A stretch of DNA of 64,000 bases from Bacillota bacterium (GTDB taxonomy: Bacteria > Bacillota > Clostridia > Oscillospirales > Ruminococcaceae). Below the pieces are notes generated by a model, which saw only the letters and a program-made list of their open reading frames with translations, was not told the origin of the DNA and searched no databases. A program made the translations under genes and the position numbers. This document shows, piece after piece, positions 26,650 through 34,741 of this stretch. Position 1 is the first letter of the stretch, and each line of letters starts with the position of its first letter. Location of the stretch: assembly GCA_023460535.1 (NCBI GenBank), contig JAEWPV010000005.1, forward strand, positions 1-64,000, written 5' to 3'.

Positions 26650-26940
26650 AAACAAAAGACCCGCCCCAATCCTTAACGGAATTGGGACGAGCCGATTACT
26701 TTAGCCCGCGGTACCACCCAAAATAGTGCTGATACACCACTTAGCGAGATTCTAACAAACCTCCGACCTTAACGCAGTCATACGGGAGACGCTACTGACC
26801 CGGGGTACCCGGGATGTTGACGGTCCGGCTCGGGAGTGATAAGGTATGCGACCTATGCAATACCGGCTTACACCTGCCGCCGGCTCTCTGAAATTGCACC
26901 TGGTTACCCGTCTCCGTCACAGCCATTTGACTATACGATT
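26650..26940 (-). ncRNA. T-box riboswitch, probably isoleucine-specific
   Basis: The minus strand carries a full T-box: stem I with AGAGA and the GGCAGGTGTAAGCC apical part, the T-box core GGGTGGTACCGCG (26707-26719), and an overlapping terminator CCCAATTCC/GGATTGGG (26664-26687) followed by TCTTTTGTTTTTT. Folding stem I by hand pairs GGAG with CTCC and GGGTA with TACCT, leaving TTATCA in the specifier loop; ATC followed by A fits the usual codon-purine register, so Ile. The bulge UGGU matches a discriminator A, compatible with tRNA-Ile. The next gene downstream is the XRE-cupin regulator. Confidence 0.85.
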
Positions 26941-26946
26941 AAGTAA

Positions 26947-26975
26947 ATAATAATTGGTTTTTTATGTTTTGTCAA
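26947..26975 (-). promoter_or_regulatory. promoter of the T-box transcript
   Basis: TTGACA (26970-26975), 17-nt spacer, TATTAT (26947-26952). The -35 overlaps the stop codon of the HAD phosphatase gene on the same strand. Confidence 0.8.
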
Positions 26976-27637
26976 GATGATTTTTTAGCGATGAAAAGCA
27001 GTGAAGCAACGTCCTTTGGGGTTTCGGCAATTAGGTCCGCACCCGCAGCGATAAGCTCCGCCTTACCGCGAAAGCCCCAGGCAGCGCCTATTGAGCATAT
27101 GCCCGCGTTTTTTGCGGTAGCAACATCGATATCCGAGTCGCCTATGTATACACACTCCTGCGGGGGAATAGATAGCCGCTCCATGCACAGCAGAACCCCG
27201 TCTGGGCTCGGTTTTTTGGGTAGATCGTCCGTCGCCCCGATGATGATATCAAAAAACTTGGTGCCAAATATCTTGGTGACCAGCTCGGTTGAAAAGGCGT
27301 GCGGCTTGTTGGATACGACACAGGTGCGGATGTTACCGAGCTTAAGTACACGCAGTACGGATTCTATCCCGTCATAGGGTTTGGTCAAATCCATAAAATG
27401 CTTTGCGTAATGCTCGGTAAAGGTCTCTTTCACCGCCTGTCTTTGCTCGGGGGATACGTCGGCGGAGATCGCACGTTCTATCAGCTTATCCACTCCATTA
27501 CCCACAAAATAGCGGTAGGAGTCTACGTCATGGCCATCATAGCCGTATTGAGCGAGCGCATAGTTGCAGCTTGCCGCAAGGTCGTCAAGTGTGTTAAGCA
27601 GTGTTCCGTCCAAATCAAAGATACAGCATCGAATCAC
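26972..27637 (-). CDS. HAD-family phosphatase, phosphoglycolate phosphatase-like
   Basis: 221 residues with the four HAD motifs: DLDGTLLNT (nucleophile and acid Asp), the VVSNKP Ser/Thr, a conserved Lys in KKPSPDGVLL, and GDSDIDVATAKNAG. An alpha-helical cap between motifs 1 and 2 places it with Gph/PGP-type phosphatases acting on small phosphorylated metabolites. GTG at 27637 is chosen because AAAGGAG lies 8 nt upstream and the HAD motif then starts near residue 6 as usual; the frame is open to 27682. Probably monocistronic. Confidence 0.88.
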   Translation of the reverse strand: MIRCCIFDLDGTLLNTLDDLAASCNYALAQYGYDGHDVDSYRYFVGNGVDKLIERAISADVSPEQRQAVKETFTEHYAKHFMDLTKPYDGIESVLRVLKLGNIRTCVVSNKPHAFSTELVTKIFGTKFFDIIIGATDDLPKKPSPDGVLLCMERLSIPPQECVYIGDSDIDVATAKNAGICSIGAAWGFRGKAELIAAGADLIAETPKDVASLLFIAKKSS

Positions 27638-27751
27638 TGGACCAGCTCCTTTCACGATACCGCCCCAAAATGGCAATATCACGTCTCCTTTACCCGTACT
27701 TTACTATCTTACATCCTTTGCCGAATAAAAATCAAGTCTTGACTGCAAAAA

Positions 27752-27780
27752 TGAGGGCAGGTTTTCTTTACCTGCCCTCA
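27752..27780 (-). terminator. terminator after DUF4097 gene
   Basis: TGAGGGCAGGT/ACCTGCCCTCA perfect stem with a 7-nt loop, followed on the minus strand by TTTTTGCAG. Confidence 0.9.
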
Positions 27781-27799
27781 AAACGACTCTGTTATAAAA

Positions 27800-28831
27800 C
27801 TATTTGATTGTGATGTTGCCCATGTTAATTTTTAGGTTGACGGCACATGCACCATCCAGATATTCCAGTGTTCCCTTGCGGGACATAAAGTTGTTTGACC
27901 CGTTGCCCGAAGTTGTCATACTGGTTTTTCCGTCAAACTGATTTAAGAAGCTACCCATATCCGATTCGTATTTTAAGGTAAAACCGATGTCTTTGGAGAG
28001 CTTCAGATCGATGTTGCCCATGTCGACCTTTCCGTCAATTTGGTTGGTAAACAAGCTGTTCCCGGTCATTGATGCATTGCCCGCATTAACCGACACGTTG
28101 AGTGTTTTGCCCTTCACATCACGCAAATCCACGTTGCCCGCGTCTACATCAATGTCCACATCCGTTACGCTGGCAGTTTTTACGTCTACATTGCCCGCGT
28201 CACAGTCGATGATCATTTTTTCTGCCGTCGCGTTCTTGATTGTTGTGTTTCCTGCATTGAGCTTAAGTTCCAGTTTGTCGCACGTTGTGTCCTGAATGGT
28301 CAGGTCACCCGCGCTGAGTTTTACTAAAACCTCTGCATACTGCTTTTTAGGCAGCTTGATACTGACTTTGGTGCGGTTGATGGTAGAAAAACCGGTTATT
28401 TTTTCGGTTAACAGCTTGGACTCGATTGTTGCGGTGCTTCCGGCTGCCTCGACCTTTAACGATCGTTTTCCAAGCGCGCTTGAGGTTTCAACCATAACCG
28501 TTGCCGTGTTTGACTCGGTGGGCAAAATCTCAACCCTAGCGGCATCCACTTTAATCTCAACCTTCTGCACGTTGGTCATGTCAAGTGTTTTGGAGGTGGA
28601 ATCATCCGCTACAAAATTATAGCTATAATTATCGGAATCCCAGTCCCAGAAGGCGCGGTCGATGATCTGACCGACATTCACGCCCGGAATATCAATGTCT
28701 TCACCAATCAGCCTGCTAATCTGCCCCGCCGCAACGGGTACCCCTACGGCAACAGCGGCAACACCAAAGCCAATGACAAAAATAAGTGAACACATCGTAA
28801 TAATTGCGGTTATGATAACAGCTTTTTTCAT
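27800..28831 (-). CDS. membrane-anchored DUF4097 beta-repeat protein
   Basis: 343 residues: an N-terminal transmembrane/signal segment (about 5-30), then a beta-solenoid built from about 20-residue repeats with a recurrent DAGNVD/NAGN signature (at least five copies between about 165 and 260), the DUF4097 (putative adhesin) family. The bulk is predicted outside the membrane. It is the last gene of a padR-DUF1700-DUF4097 operon; its ATG overlaps the stop of the DUF1700 gene by 4 nt. Operons of this composition are linked to envelope-stress sensing in Firmicutes, with the DUF4097 protein as sensor or effector (inference). Confidence 0.87.
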   Translation of the reverse strand: MKKAVIITAIITMCSLIFVIGFGVAAVAVGVPVAAGQISRLIGEDIDIPGVNVGQIIDRAFWDWDSDNYSYNFVADDSTSKTLDMTNVQKVEIKVDAARVEILPTESNTATVMVETSSALGKRSLKVEAAGSTATIESKLLTEKITGFSTINRTKVSIKLPKKQYAEVLVKLSAGDLTIQDTTCDKLELKLNAGNTTIKNATAEKMIIDCDAGNVDVKTASVTDVDIDVDAGNVDLRDVKGKTLNVSVNAGNASMTGNSLFTNQIDGKVDMGNIDLKLSKDIGFTLKYESDMGSFLNQFDGKTSMTTSGNGSNNFMSRKGTLEYLDGACAVNLKINMGNITIK

Positions 28832-29400
28832 TGTGCCGAACCCCCTTTTTCCTGCCTGTACTTACGAAGCAAATAGATGCACAGCCAGGTAACGCTAAGC
28901 AGTATAAGTAACGACAGTGCCATTAAAAATATCCCGACCGATACCAGCAGCCCTGTAATAATCCACGAGCCGACCACCGCACCCGCAGCAAACCCGGAAA
29001 CAAAGACCGCGCCGCCGCTGAATAACACCGGCACAATCGAAACGTATACAAACACCGTAAAGACTACCGCAAGAATAAACAAAACCAGGTAGGTTGTTTG
29101 GTTTCCGTTTTGCACCCCGGATGTTACAGGGGGCGTATATGCTGCGCCCTGATACGCGCCGGCCGTTGCCGCTACAGGGGGAACCGAACTGGCGTAGCTG
29201 CGGGACGCACTGCCCAGAACGTACTGCTCTGCATTTCTAACCGGGTCTCCCAGGTCCTCGCAGATTTCTTCTTCCGTTTTGCCCTTGGCAAGACCCGCGG
29301 AAAAATGCTCCTCAAAATCAAGAACGATCTCAACCTTTTCGTTCTCCGGTAATCCTGCAAGATGTGAATTGAGCAATGCCAAATAATCATTCTTCCTCAT
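28828..29400 (-). CDS. DUF1700 (HAAS-domain) membrane protein
   Basis: 190 residues: an N-terminal cytosolic helical domain (about 1-75; RKNDYLALLNSHLAGLPENE, DLGDPVRNAEQYV), the HAAS/DUF1700 module, then a Pro/Ala/Thr linker and two to three hydrophobic helices at the C terminus. HAAS domains typically couple to a PadR-type partner, and the padR gene lies directly upstream, overlapping by 14 nt. ATG 29400 lies inside the end of padR, so translation is probably coupled. Likely part of a membrane sensory unit with PadR and the DUF4097 protein. Confidence 0.87.
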   Translation of the reverse strand: MRKNDYLALLNSHLAGLPENEKVEIVLDFEEHFSAGLAKGKTEEEICEDLGDPVRNAEQYVLGSASRSYASSVPPVAATAGAYQGAAYTPPVTSGVQNGNQTTYLVLFILAVVFTVFVYVSIVPVLFSGGAVFVSGFAAGAVVGSWIITGLLVSVGIFLMALSLLILLSVTWLCIYLLRKYRQEKGGSAQ

Positions 29401-29713
29401 GTTCAAGACCCCCAATCACCTTGATGACTTGTTTGGTAAACTCCGACCATTCCTTAAACTGTTCTTTTTGTGTGTCAACGCCCTTTTGGGTGAGCTTGTA
29501 GTATTTACGAGGAGGACCTTCGCTTGAGTCCTTGATGTAAACCTCAAAGTACCCTTCATTCTTCAGTCGTCGCAACAGCGGGTAGATGGTTCCCTCCGCA
29601 ACGGGAATATCCCGGCTGATTGCCTCGGCTAGCTCATAACCGTACTTATCTCCCTGCCGAAGCAACGAAAGCACGCACAGTTCCAAAACACCTTTTTTGT
29701 ACTGAACGTTCAT
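29387..29713 (-). CDS. PadR-family transcriptional regulator
   Basis: 108 residues, the short PadR class: winged helix (LELCVLSLLRQGDKYGYELAE, EGTIYPLLRRLKNEGYFEV) with a beta-wing (PPRKYYKLTQKG) and a short C-terminal dimerisation helix. AAGGAG lies 9 nt before the ATG. First gene of a three-gene operon with DUF1700 and DUF4097 genes. A perfect palindrome at 29748-29762 upstream is a candidate for its own operator, giving autorepression. Confidence 0.92.
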   Translation of the reverse strand: MNVQYKKGVLELCVLSLLRQGDKYGYELAEAISRDIPVAEGTIYPLLRRLKNEGYFEVYIKDSSEGPPRKYYKLTQKGVDTQKEQFKEWSEFTKQVIKVIGGLEHEEE

Positions 29714-29747
29714 ATAACGACACTCCTTTGCGATATACTTCGCACAT

Positions 29748-29762
29748 CATATAGTGTATATG
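29748..29762. promoter_or_regulatory. palindrome upstream of padR, candidate operator
   Basis: CATATA-GTG-TATATG, perfect 6-bp half-sites with a 3-nt centre, 35 nt upstream of the padR start. Position and symmetry fit a PadR autoregulatory site. Confidence 0.45.
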
Positions 29763-29918
29763 CTCTGTACTGAATATTACCACACTCCTTGCTGTCTGTT
29801 TTCTCTGTAGCTGTATTATATCACAAGCTACTGTGCATTGCAATATACTGTTTTAAAATTAGTACCTTGCATAATTCTGTATGCAAGGTACTAGCCTGAT
29901 TATTCCATTTTGCACAAG

Positions 29919-31112
29919 TTATTGAGCGGCTGGCGGGTTTTGATAGCTTTCGGTCTTGGTGCTTAACCCCTTTTTAGCTAGTCGGGTATTAAAATACTCC
30001 TTGGTAAGCGAGTACAACACCGAGAATACCGGCACGCCGATAAACATACCCAGCACGCCGAAAAGTCCGCCTCCCACAATCACGGCAAACATAACCCATA
30101 TTGGAGACAAGCCGGTGCTCTCGCCCAGAATCTTGGGGCCTAGAACATTTCCGTCAAACTGCTGTAAAACCAAAACAAATATCGCAAAACCGATGCCTTT
30201 CATCGGGTCGAACAGTAAAATAAGTACGGCGGACGGAATTGCCCCGATAAACGGGCCGAAGTATGGGATAAGGTTTGTTATGGCAATGATAACCGAGATA
30301 AGCAGCGCAAACGGGAAACGAAAGATTAGCATACCGATGTAGCAGAGTACCCCGATAATCAGTGAATCGATAATTTTCCCGGAAATAAAGCCACTGAAGA
30401 TGCGGTTGCTTTTTCGGGTGATATCAATGAGTCTTTTTGCAAACGCGTCGTTAAACAGCGCAAACAGCAGCTTTTTTGTTTTGGCAAAGATGCGTTCCTT
30501 GGATGCCAGAACATAAATCGACACCACAACACCTACAATCAGATTGAGCAGCACCGTGGTAAACGATTTGGTTATACCGTAAACGTAAGGCAACGCCTTG
30601 GCAATCAGTTCGGACGACGTATCCAGCAGATTATCCAGGTACCCGAAAATTGACTGCATCTGCTGGTCGGCAAAGCTTTCTGTCAAACCGGCCGACAGCA
30701 TAAGCTGCCGTAACCCCGCAATTGCGTTGTCGTAATTGCCCGATATGTTTACACTGATTGTTCTTAAACTAGACGCGACCTGAGGCAGAATAAACATGAC
30801 GGTTCCGGTTACCGCCGCAGCCGCAATTAGATAGGTTGCGGCAAGGGACAGCCCTCGTCTGAGTCTTTGGTGCGGTCTCTTTTTTTCCACAAACACAAAC
30901 ACGTGTTTTTCAATCCAGCGGCATAAGGGGTTAATCAAATACGCGATGGCAAAGCCGTATGCAAACGGGATTAACAGACCGCTGACCTTGTTGACAAAGG
31001 ACATCGTAATCTCCATACGGCTGGTGATTAGGTAAAACAGGATACCGCCGCAGATCACCAAAAGCGCATAGATTGCGATGGTCGTGTAGGTTTTGTTCCA
31101 CTGAATTTTCAT
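29919..31112 (-). CDS. AI-2E family transporter (UPF0118 membrane protein)
   Basis: 397 residues with eight or so transmembrane helices: two at the N terminus, a central soluble stretch (about 95-170), and a C-terminal cluster including the family signature region ITNLIPYFGPFIGAIPS followed by GGGLFGVLGMFIGVPVFSVL. AI-2E permeases export autoinducer-2 or act as Na+/H+ antiporters; the real substrate of this member is unknown. SD is weak (AAAGGCG). The gap to the neighbours is large enough for a single-gene unit. Confidence 0.92.
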   Translation of the reverse strand: MKIQWNKTYTTIAIYALLVICGGILFYLITSRMEITMSFVNKVSGLLIPFAYGFAIAYLINPLCRWIEKHVFVFVEKKRPHQRLRRGLSLAATYLIAAAAVTGTVMFILPQVASSLRTISVNISGNYDNAIAGLRQLMLSAGLTESFADQQMQSIFGYLDNLLDTSSELIAKALPYVYGITKSFTTVLLNLIVGVVVSIYVLASKERIFAKTKKLLFALFNDAFAKRLIDITRKSNRIFSGFISGKIIDSLIIGVLCYIGMLIFRFPFALLISVIIAITNLIPYFGPFIGAIPSAVLILLFDPMKGIGFAIFVLVLQQFDGNVLGPKILGESTGLSPIWVMFAVIVGGGLFGVLGMFIGVPVFSVLYSLTKEYFNTRLAKKGLSTKTESYQNPPAAQ

Positions 31113-31196
31113 GATTGTACCCGCGCCTTTCCGCTAAATTTTCGATCACGGCACTATCCTTAATCCGTTTGGGACGGCGTGCTTATCGACCGACAG

Positions 31197-31658
31197 TTAT
31201 TCGTTTACGAGGGGATAGTATTCTTTCCGGTATGTCTTGCTTTCAAAATCGTAATAATCCCGGTAAGGCTTGCCGCCTTCATAATCCCACACAGTAATTT
31301 TGCCGGGGGTCACCTCATATACGCGCTCGTTATCAAGATGCGAATACGCTTTGTAAGAGCCTTCATAATGCGTTTGAAACAGGTTCAGAAAAAAGCTGTT
31401 TTGCTCTGTGCAGGGATGACCGATTTCTCGGCAGGTGCCCTCGATTTGATAATTGTTGCAGCAGACGGCAACATTCTTATTGGCAGCAAGCTGTTGCGCC
31501 TTGGTCAGTGTAAGCTCCGTTTGAAAGTAGAGCTTTTGCTTATACACAATAAAGCTCATGGTTCGCGCGGTAACCTGGTTGTTTTGGCTTGTTGCGAGAA
31601 CCATGAAGCGATGGTCGCCAAGTGCCTCGAATAAGGTTTTTACTTTTTCGTCGAACAT
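31197..31658 (-). CDS. pyridoxamine 5'-phosphate oxidase-like flavoprotein
   Basis: 153 residues of the split-barrel FMN-binding superfamily (HRFMVLATSQNNQVTARTMSF, a QLAANKNVAVC-type stretch). True PNPox catalytic C-terminal residues are not evident, so it is better viewed as a general FMN-binding or heme-degradation-like oxidoreductase of unknown substrate. TAGGGGGT lies before the ATG. It sits 11 nt downstream of metH on the same strand and is probably the last gene of that transcript. Confidence 0.82.
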   Translation of the reverse strand: MFDEKVKTLFEALGDHRFMVLATSQNNQVTARTMSFIVYKQKLYFQTELTLTKAQQLAANKNVAVCCNNYQIEGTCREIGHPCTEQNSFFLNLFQTHYEGSYKAYSHLDNERVYEVTPGKITVWDYEGGKPYRDYYDFESKTYRKEYYPLVNE

Positions 31659-31669
31659 TCAATTACCCC

Positions 31670-34045
31670 CTACGCTTCGCCATACACCTTTTTAGCGATT
31701 GTCACCGCTTCGTTGGCATCCTTTGCATAATAATCCGAACCCATCTTTTGGGCGTATTCCGGGGTAAGCACCGCACCCCCGACACAAATCTTGCAATCAA
31801 CGCCCTCCTGCTTGAGTAGAGTGATGGTCTGTTCCATGCTTTTGATGGTGGTGGTCATCAGCGCGCTTAGCCCAACAAGCTTTGCGCCGCTTTCCTTTAC
31901 TGCTGCCAAAACCGCCTCGGGCGGAACATCCCTGCCAAGGTCGATAATTCGATACCCGTAGTTTTCCAGTACAACCTTAACGATGTTCTTGCCGATGTCG
32001 TGGATGTCTCCCTTGACGGTGCACAGCACCACGGGCATATCCCTGCGCCGTTCGCCCTTTGGCATCGCCTCGTTGACCAGCTCAAACGCCACCTTGGCGG
32101 TTTCCGCCGCCGAGATTAGCTGCGGCAAAAACAGCGTTCCCGCCTCGTATTGTGCCCCCACCTCGTCCAGCGCAGGAATCAGATGGTCACTAACCACTTC
32201 AAGCGGAGAATGCTCCAAAAGCAGCGAACGCGCTTTTTCCCTGCACCGGTCTTTCAGCCCTTTTTTAATGTAATAGGATATGGGCTGGTTTTCGTTGTTT
32301 TGCGAGGGTGCGGGCTGGGGTGATGCATCCTTATTTGCCGCAAATCGCTGTACATAACGCGTACTGTTTGGGTCGATTGCCAGCAGCACCTCGGTGGCAT
32401 ACACCACATCCATCATGGAGCGGATATTGGGGTTGATTATCGGCAGACTTAAACCGTTTTGAATTGCCATAGTAAGGAACGAGCGGTTGACAAGCTCGCG
32501 CTCGGGCAAGCCAAACGAGATATTGGAAACACCCAAAACCGTTTTAACCTGCAGCTCCTCGCTGACCATTTTTACGGCGCGCAGGGTTTCTGCCGCGTTT
32601 TCCTGCTGCGCGCTGACGGTAAGGGTCAGGCAGTCGATATATACGTCCTCGCGCGGGATACCATGCTCCTGCGCGCGAGAGAGGATTTTTCTTGCTATCG
32701 CGACGCGTTTCTCTGCGGTATCAGGAATGCCGTCTTCATCCAACGTCAGCCCGACTACGGCCGCGCCGTATTTTTTAACCACCGGCAGAATGCCCGCCAG
32801 CACCTTCTCATCCCCGTTAACCGAGTTGACAATCGCTTTGCCGTTGTAGATACGCAATGCAGCCTCGATAGCGGCGGGGTCGGAGGAATCTATCTGCAGC
32901 GGCAGGTCGGTTACACTCTGGATTGCCTTTACAACGGCAACCAGCATATCGGGCTCGTTGATATCCGGGATGCCGACATTGACGTCTAAAATATCCGCCC
33001 CCGCATCCACCTGTTCAATTGCCTGACGCAAAATATAATCGATGTTGCGGTCAATTAAGGCCTGCTTAAACAGCTTTTTGCCCGTGGGGTTGATGCGCTC
33101 GCCGATTACACGCACGCGGTCTATCTCGACCATTTTGGTTCCCGAGCAAACGGCATAGCGACGCACAAGTTCTCTTTTTGCCGGTTTTAGCGCTTTTACC
33201 GCCTGTTTGATTGCAGAGATATACCGAACATCGGTTCCGCAGCAGCCGCCGACCATCGTCACGCCAAAGCTGATATATTCCGCTATCGTCTGGGCAAACT
33301 GCTCCGGTTCAACGGCGTAAAACGAGCTGTCGGGGGACGGAAGCCCCGCGTTTGGCTTTACCACTACGGGAAGATTCGTGTACTGTACAAGCTCCCGCGC
33401 AATGGGCAGTATCTCTATGGGGCCAAGAGAACAGTTGATACCGATGGCGTCGGCGCCCAAGCCCTCCAGCGTCAGTGCCATCGCCCTGTAATCGCAGCCC
33501 GTAAAGGTACGCATATTCTGTTCAAAGCTCATGGTGCATATTATGGGCAGACTGCAGTGTTCTTTTGCGGCAAGCAGTGCCGCCTTGCACTCGTACAGGT
33601 CGGTCATCGTTTCGATGACGACAAGGTCCGCACCGGCATTGGCACCCGCCGTAATCTGCTCGGCGAACAGACGATATGCCTCCTCAAACCGCAGCGGACC
33701 CATGGGCTCAATCAGTTCTCCGATGGGGCCGACATCCAGCGCGACGTACGCCCCGAACGCTGCCGCCTCTTTTTTTGCAACCGCAACCGCGGCAGATACG
33801 ACCTCGTCGACACAGTACCCCGTATCCTTTAGCTTCTTTGCGTTTGCGCCAAAGGTGTTGGTATAGATGATGTCACTACCGCTTTCAAGGTAACCACGGT
33901 GTACCGTAGCAATAAGCTCGGGATGGGTTATGCTGTAAAGATCCGGATACTCCCCAAGCTGTAGGCCCATCTGCTGCAGCATGGTGCCCATGGCACCGTC
34001 GAGTATCAGGATATCATGTTTCATGCGTTCTTTGAGTGTCACCAT
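31670..34045 (-). CDS. metH: cobalamin-dependent methionine synthase (homocysteine, folate and B12 domains)
   Basis: 791 residues from ATG 34045 (GGAGGG 6 nt upstream). Domains in order: homocysteine S-methyltransferase barrel (about 1-300) with zinc ligands GINCSLG and GGCCGTD; pterin-binding barrel (about 315-570; GERINPTGKKLFKQAL); B12 cap and B12-binding domain (about 590-791) with the DIHDIGKN His-on motif. It transfers methyl from methyltetrahydrofolate to homocysteine via methylcobalamin. The C-terminal reactivation domain of the long E. coli enzyme is absent; that function is presumably supplied by the separate protein encoded directly upstream, which overlaps this gene by 32 nt. Operon: metF, activation protein, metH. 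Confidence 0.94.
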   Translation of the reverse strand: MVTLKERMKHDILILDGAMGTMLQQMGLQLGEYPDLYSITHPELIATVHRGYLESGSDIIYTNTFGANAKKLKDTGYCVDEVVSAAVAVAKKEAAAFGAYVALDVGPIGELIEPMGPLRFEEAYRLFAEQITAGANAGADLVVIETMTDLYECKAALLAAKEHCSLPIICTMSFEQNMRTFTGCDYRAMALTLEGLGADAIGINCSLGPIEILPIARELVQYTNLPVVVKPNAGLPSPDSSFYAVEPEQFAQTIAEYISFGVTMVGGCCGTDVRYISAIKQAVKALKPAKRELVRRYAVCSGTKMVEIDRVRVIGERINPTGKKLFKQALIDRNIDYILRQAIEQVDAGADILDVNVGIPDINEPDMLVAVVKAIQSVTDLPLQIDSSDPAAIEAALRIYNGKAIVNSVNGDEKVLAGILPVVKKYGAAVVGLTLDEDGIPDTAEKRVAIARKILSRAQEHGIPREDVYIDCLTLTVSAQQENAAETLRAVKMVSEELQVKTVLGVSNISFGLPERELVNRSFLTMAIQNGLSLPIINPNIRSMMDVVYATEVLLAIDPNSTRYVQRFAANKDASPQPAPSQNNENQPISYYIKKGLKDRCREKARSLLLEHSPLEVVSDHLIPALDEVGAQYEAGTLFLPQLISAAETAKVAFELVNEAMPKGERRRDMPVVLCTVKGDIHDIGKNIVKVVLENYGYRIIDLGRDVPPEAVLAAVKESGAKLVGLSALMTTTIKSMEQTITLLKQEGVDCKICVGGAVLTPEYAQKMGSDYYAKDANEAVTIAKKVYGEA

Positions 34046-34733
34046 CGGCGCCCTCCTGTGCATAATTACAATTTTCGAGACCTGCGCACGCTTCGCATCC
34101 CTTTTCGGATATTTGTTCGGTACGCGGTACGATTCCCATGATAGCGGTTACAGATTTTTGCGGCGTTAAAAGATGCTCGGGCGTCTCGAACAGTCCCATC
34201 CTTCGTCCCGTATCAAAGAGCGGCAAAAAGATGCTGTGAACCGAAAGGGGCAGGTCTCCGTAACCGGGAGAAAACCGCCAGGTCAGCTTCTCGTGGGTAT
34301 TGCACGTCTCCCGCTCTGCCGCAGCCTGTATTTTGTCGCACAAATCCTCAATCAGTGCATTTGCGCAGGCGTCTACAAGCAGCGCGCGCAGCGGAGAAAC
34401 GGTCTGGTATCGGCGGGAAAGAGTATCGATTCCAACCCCCAGTGTTGCCGCCATTAAAACGCATTCACATGAGGCTTTAAGATGACGGGCAATCGCCTTG
34501 CCTTCTAAACGCAGCGAGGTGCCTGTAACCGTTAGCATGTCCCCCTCGCGGGTGAGCGCGCACCGGGCGCACACAAACCGCGGCATGGCCACCTGCTCAG
34601 TCTCCCGCGCCGCCGATTCAATGCCCACTAACATCTCTTCATCCGGCATCGCCTTGCGGTAGCCAAGATAACGGATTGCTTCCTTCACGTTCACCTTCGG
34701 TTTTAACACAACGTTTTGCAATAGCTGTTTCAT
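34014..34733 (-). CDS. stand-alone methionine synthase activation-domain protein
   Basis: 239 residues. Similar to the S-adenosylmethionine-binding reactivation domain of MetH (EAIRYLGYRK at the N terminus, FSPGYGDLPLSVHSIFLPLF in the middle, where AdoMet binds), here as a separate polypeptide. A Cys cluster near the C terminus (GCEACAGLENC) could bind a metal or cluster. It sits between metF (8 nt upstream) and metH (32-nt overlap), consistent with delivering an electron and AdoMet methyl to oxidised cob(II)alamin on MetH. The ribosome site is poor, suggesting coupling to metF translation. Confidence 0.87.
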   Translation of the reverse strand: MKQLLQNVVLKPKVNVKEAIRYLGYRKAMPDEEMLVGIESAARETEQVAMPRFVCARCALTREGDMLTVTGTSLRLEGKAIARHLKASCECVLMAATLGVGIDTLSRRYQTVSPLRALLVDACANALIEDLCDKIQAAAERETCNTHEKLTWRFSPGYGDLPLSVHSIFLPLFDTGRRMGLFETPEHLLTPQKSVTAIMGIVPRTEQISEKGCEACAGLENCNYAQEGADGDTQRTHET

Positions 34734-34741
34734 GTTACTGA

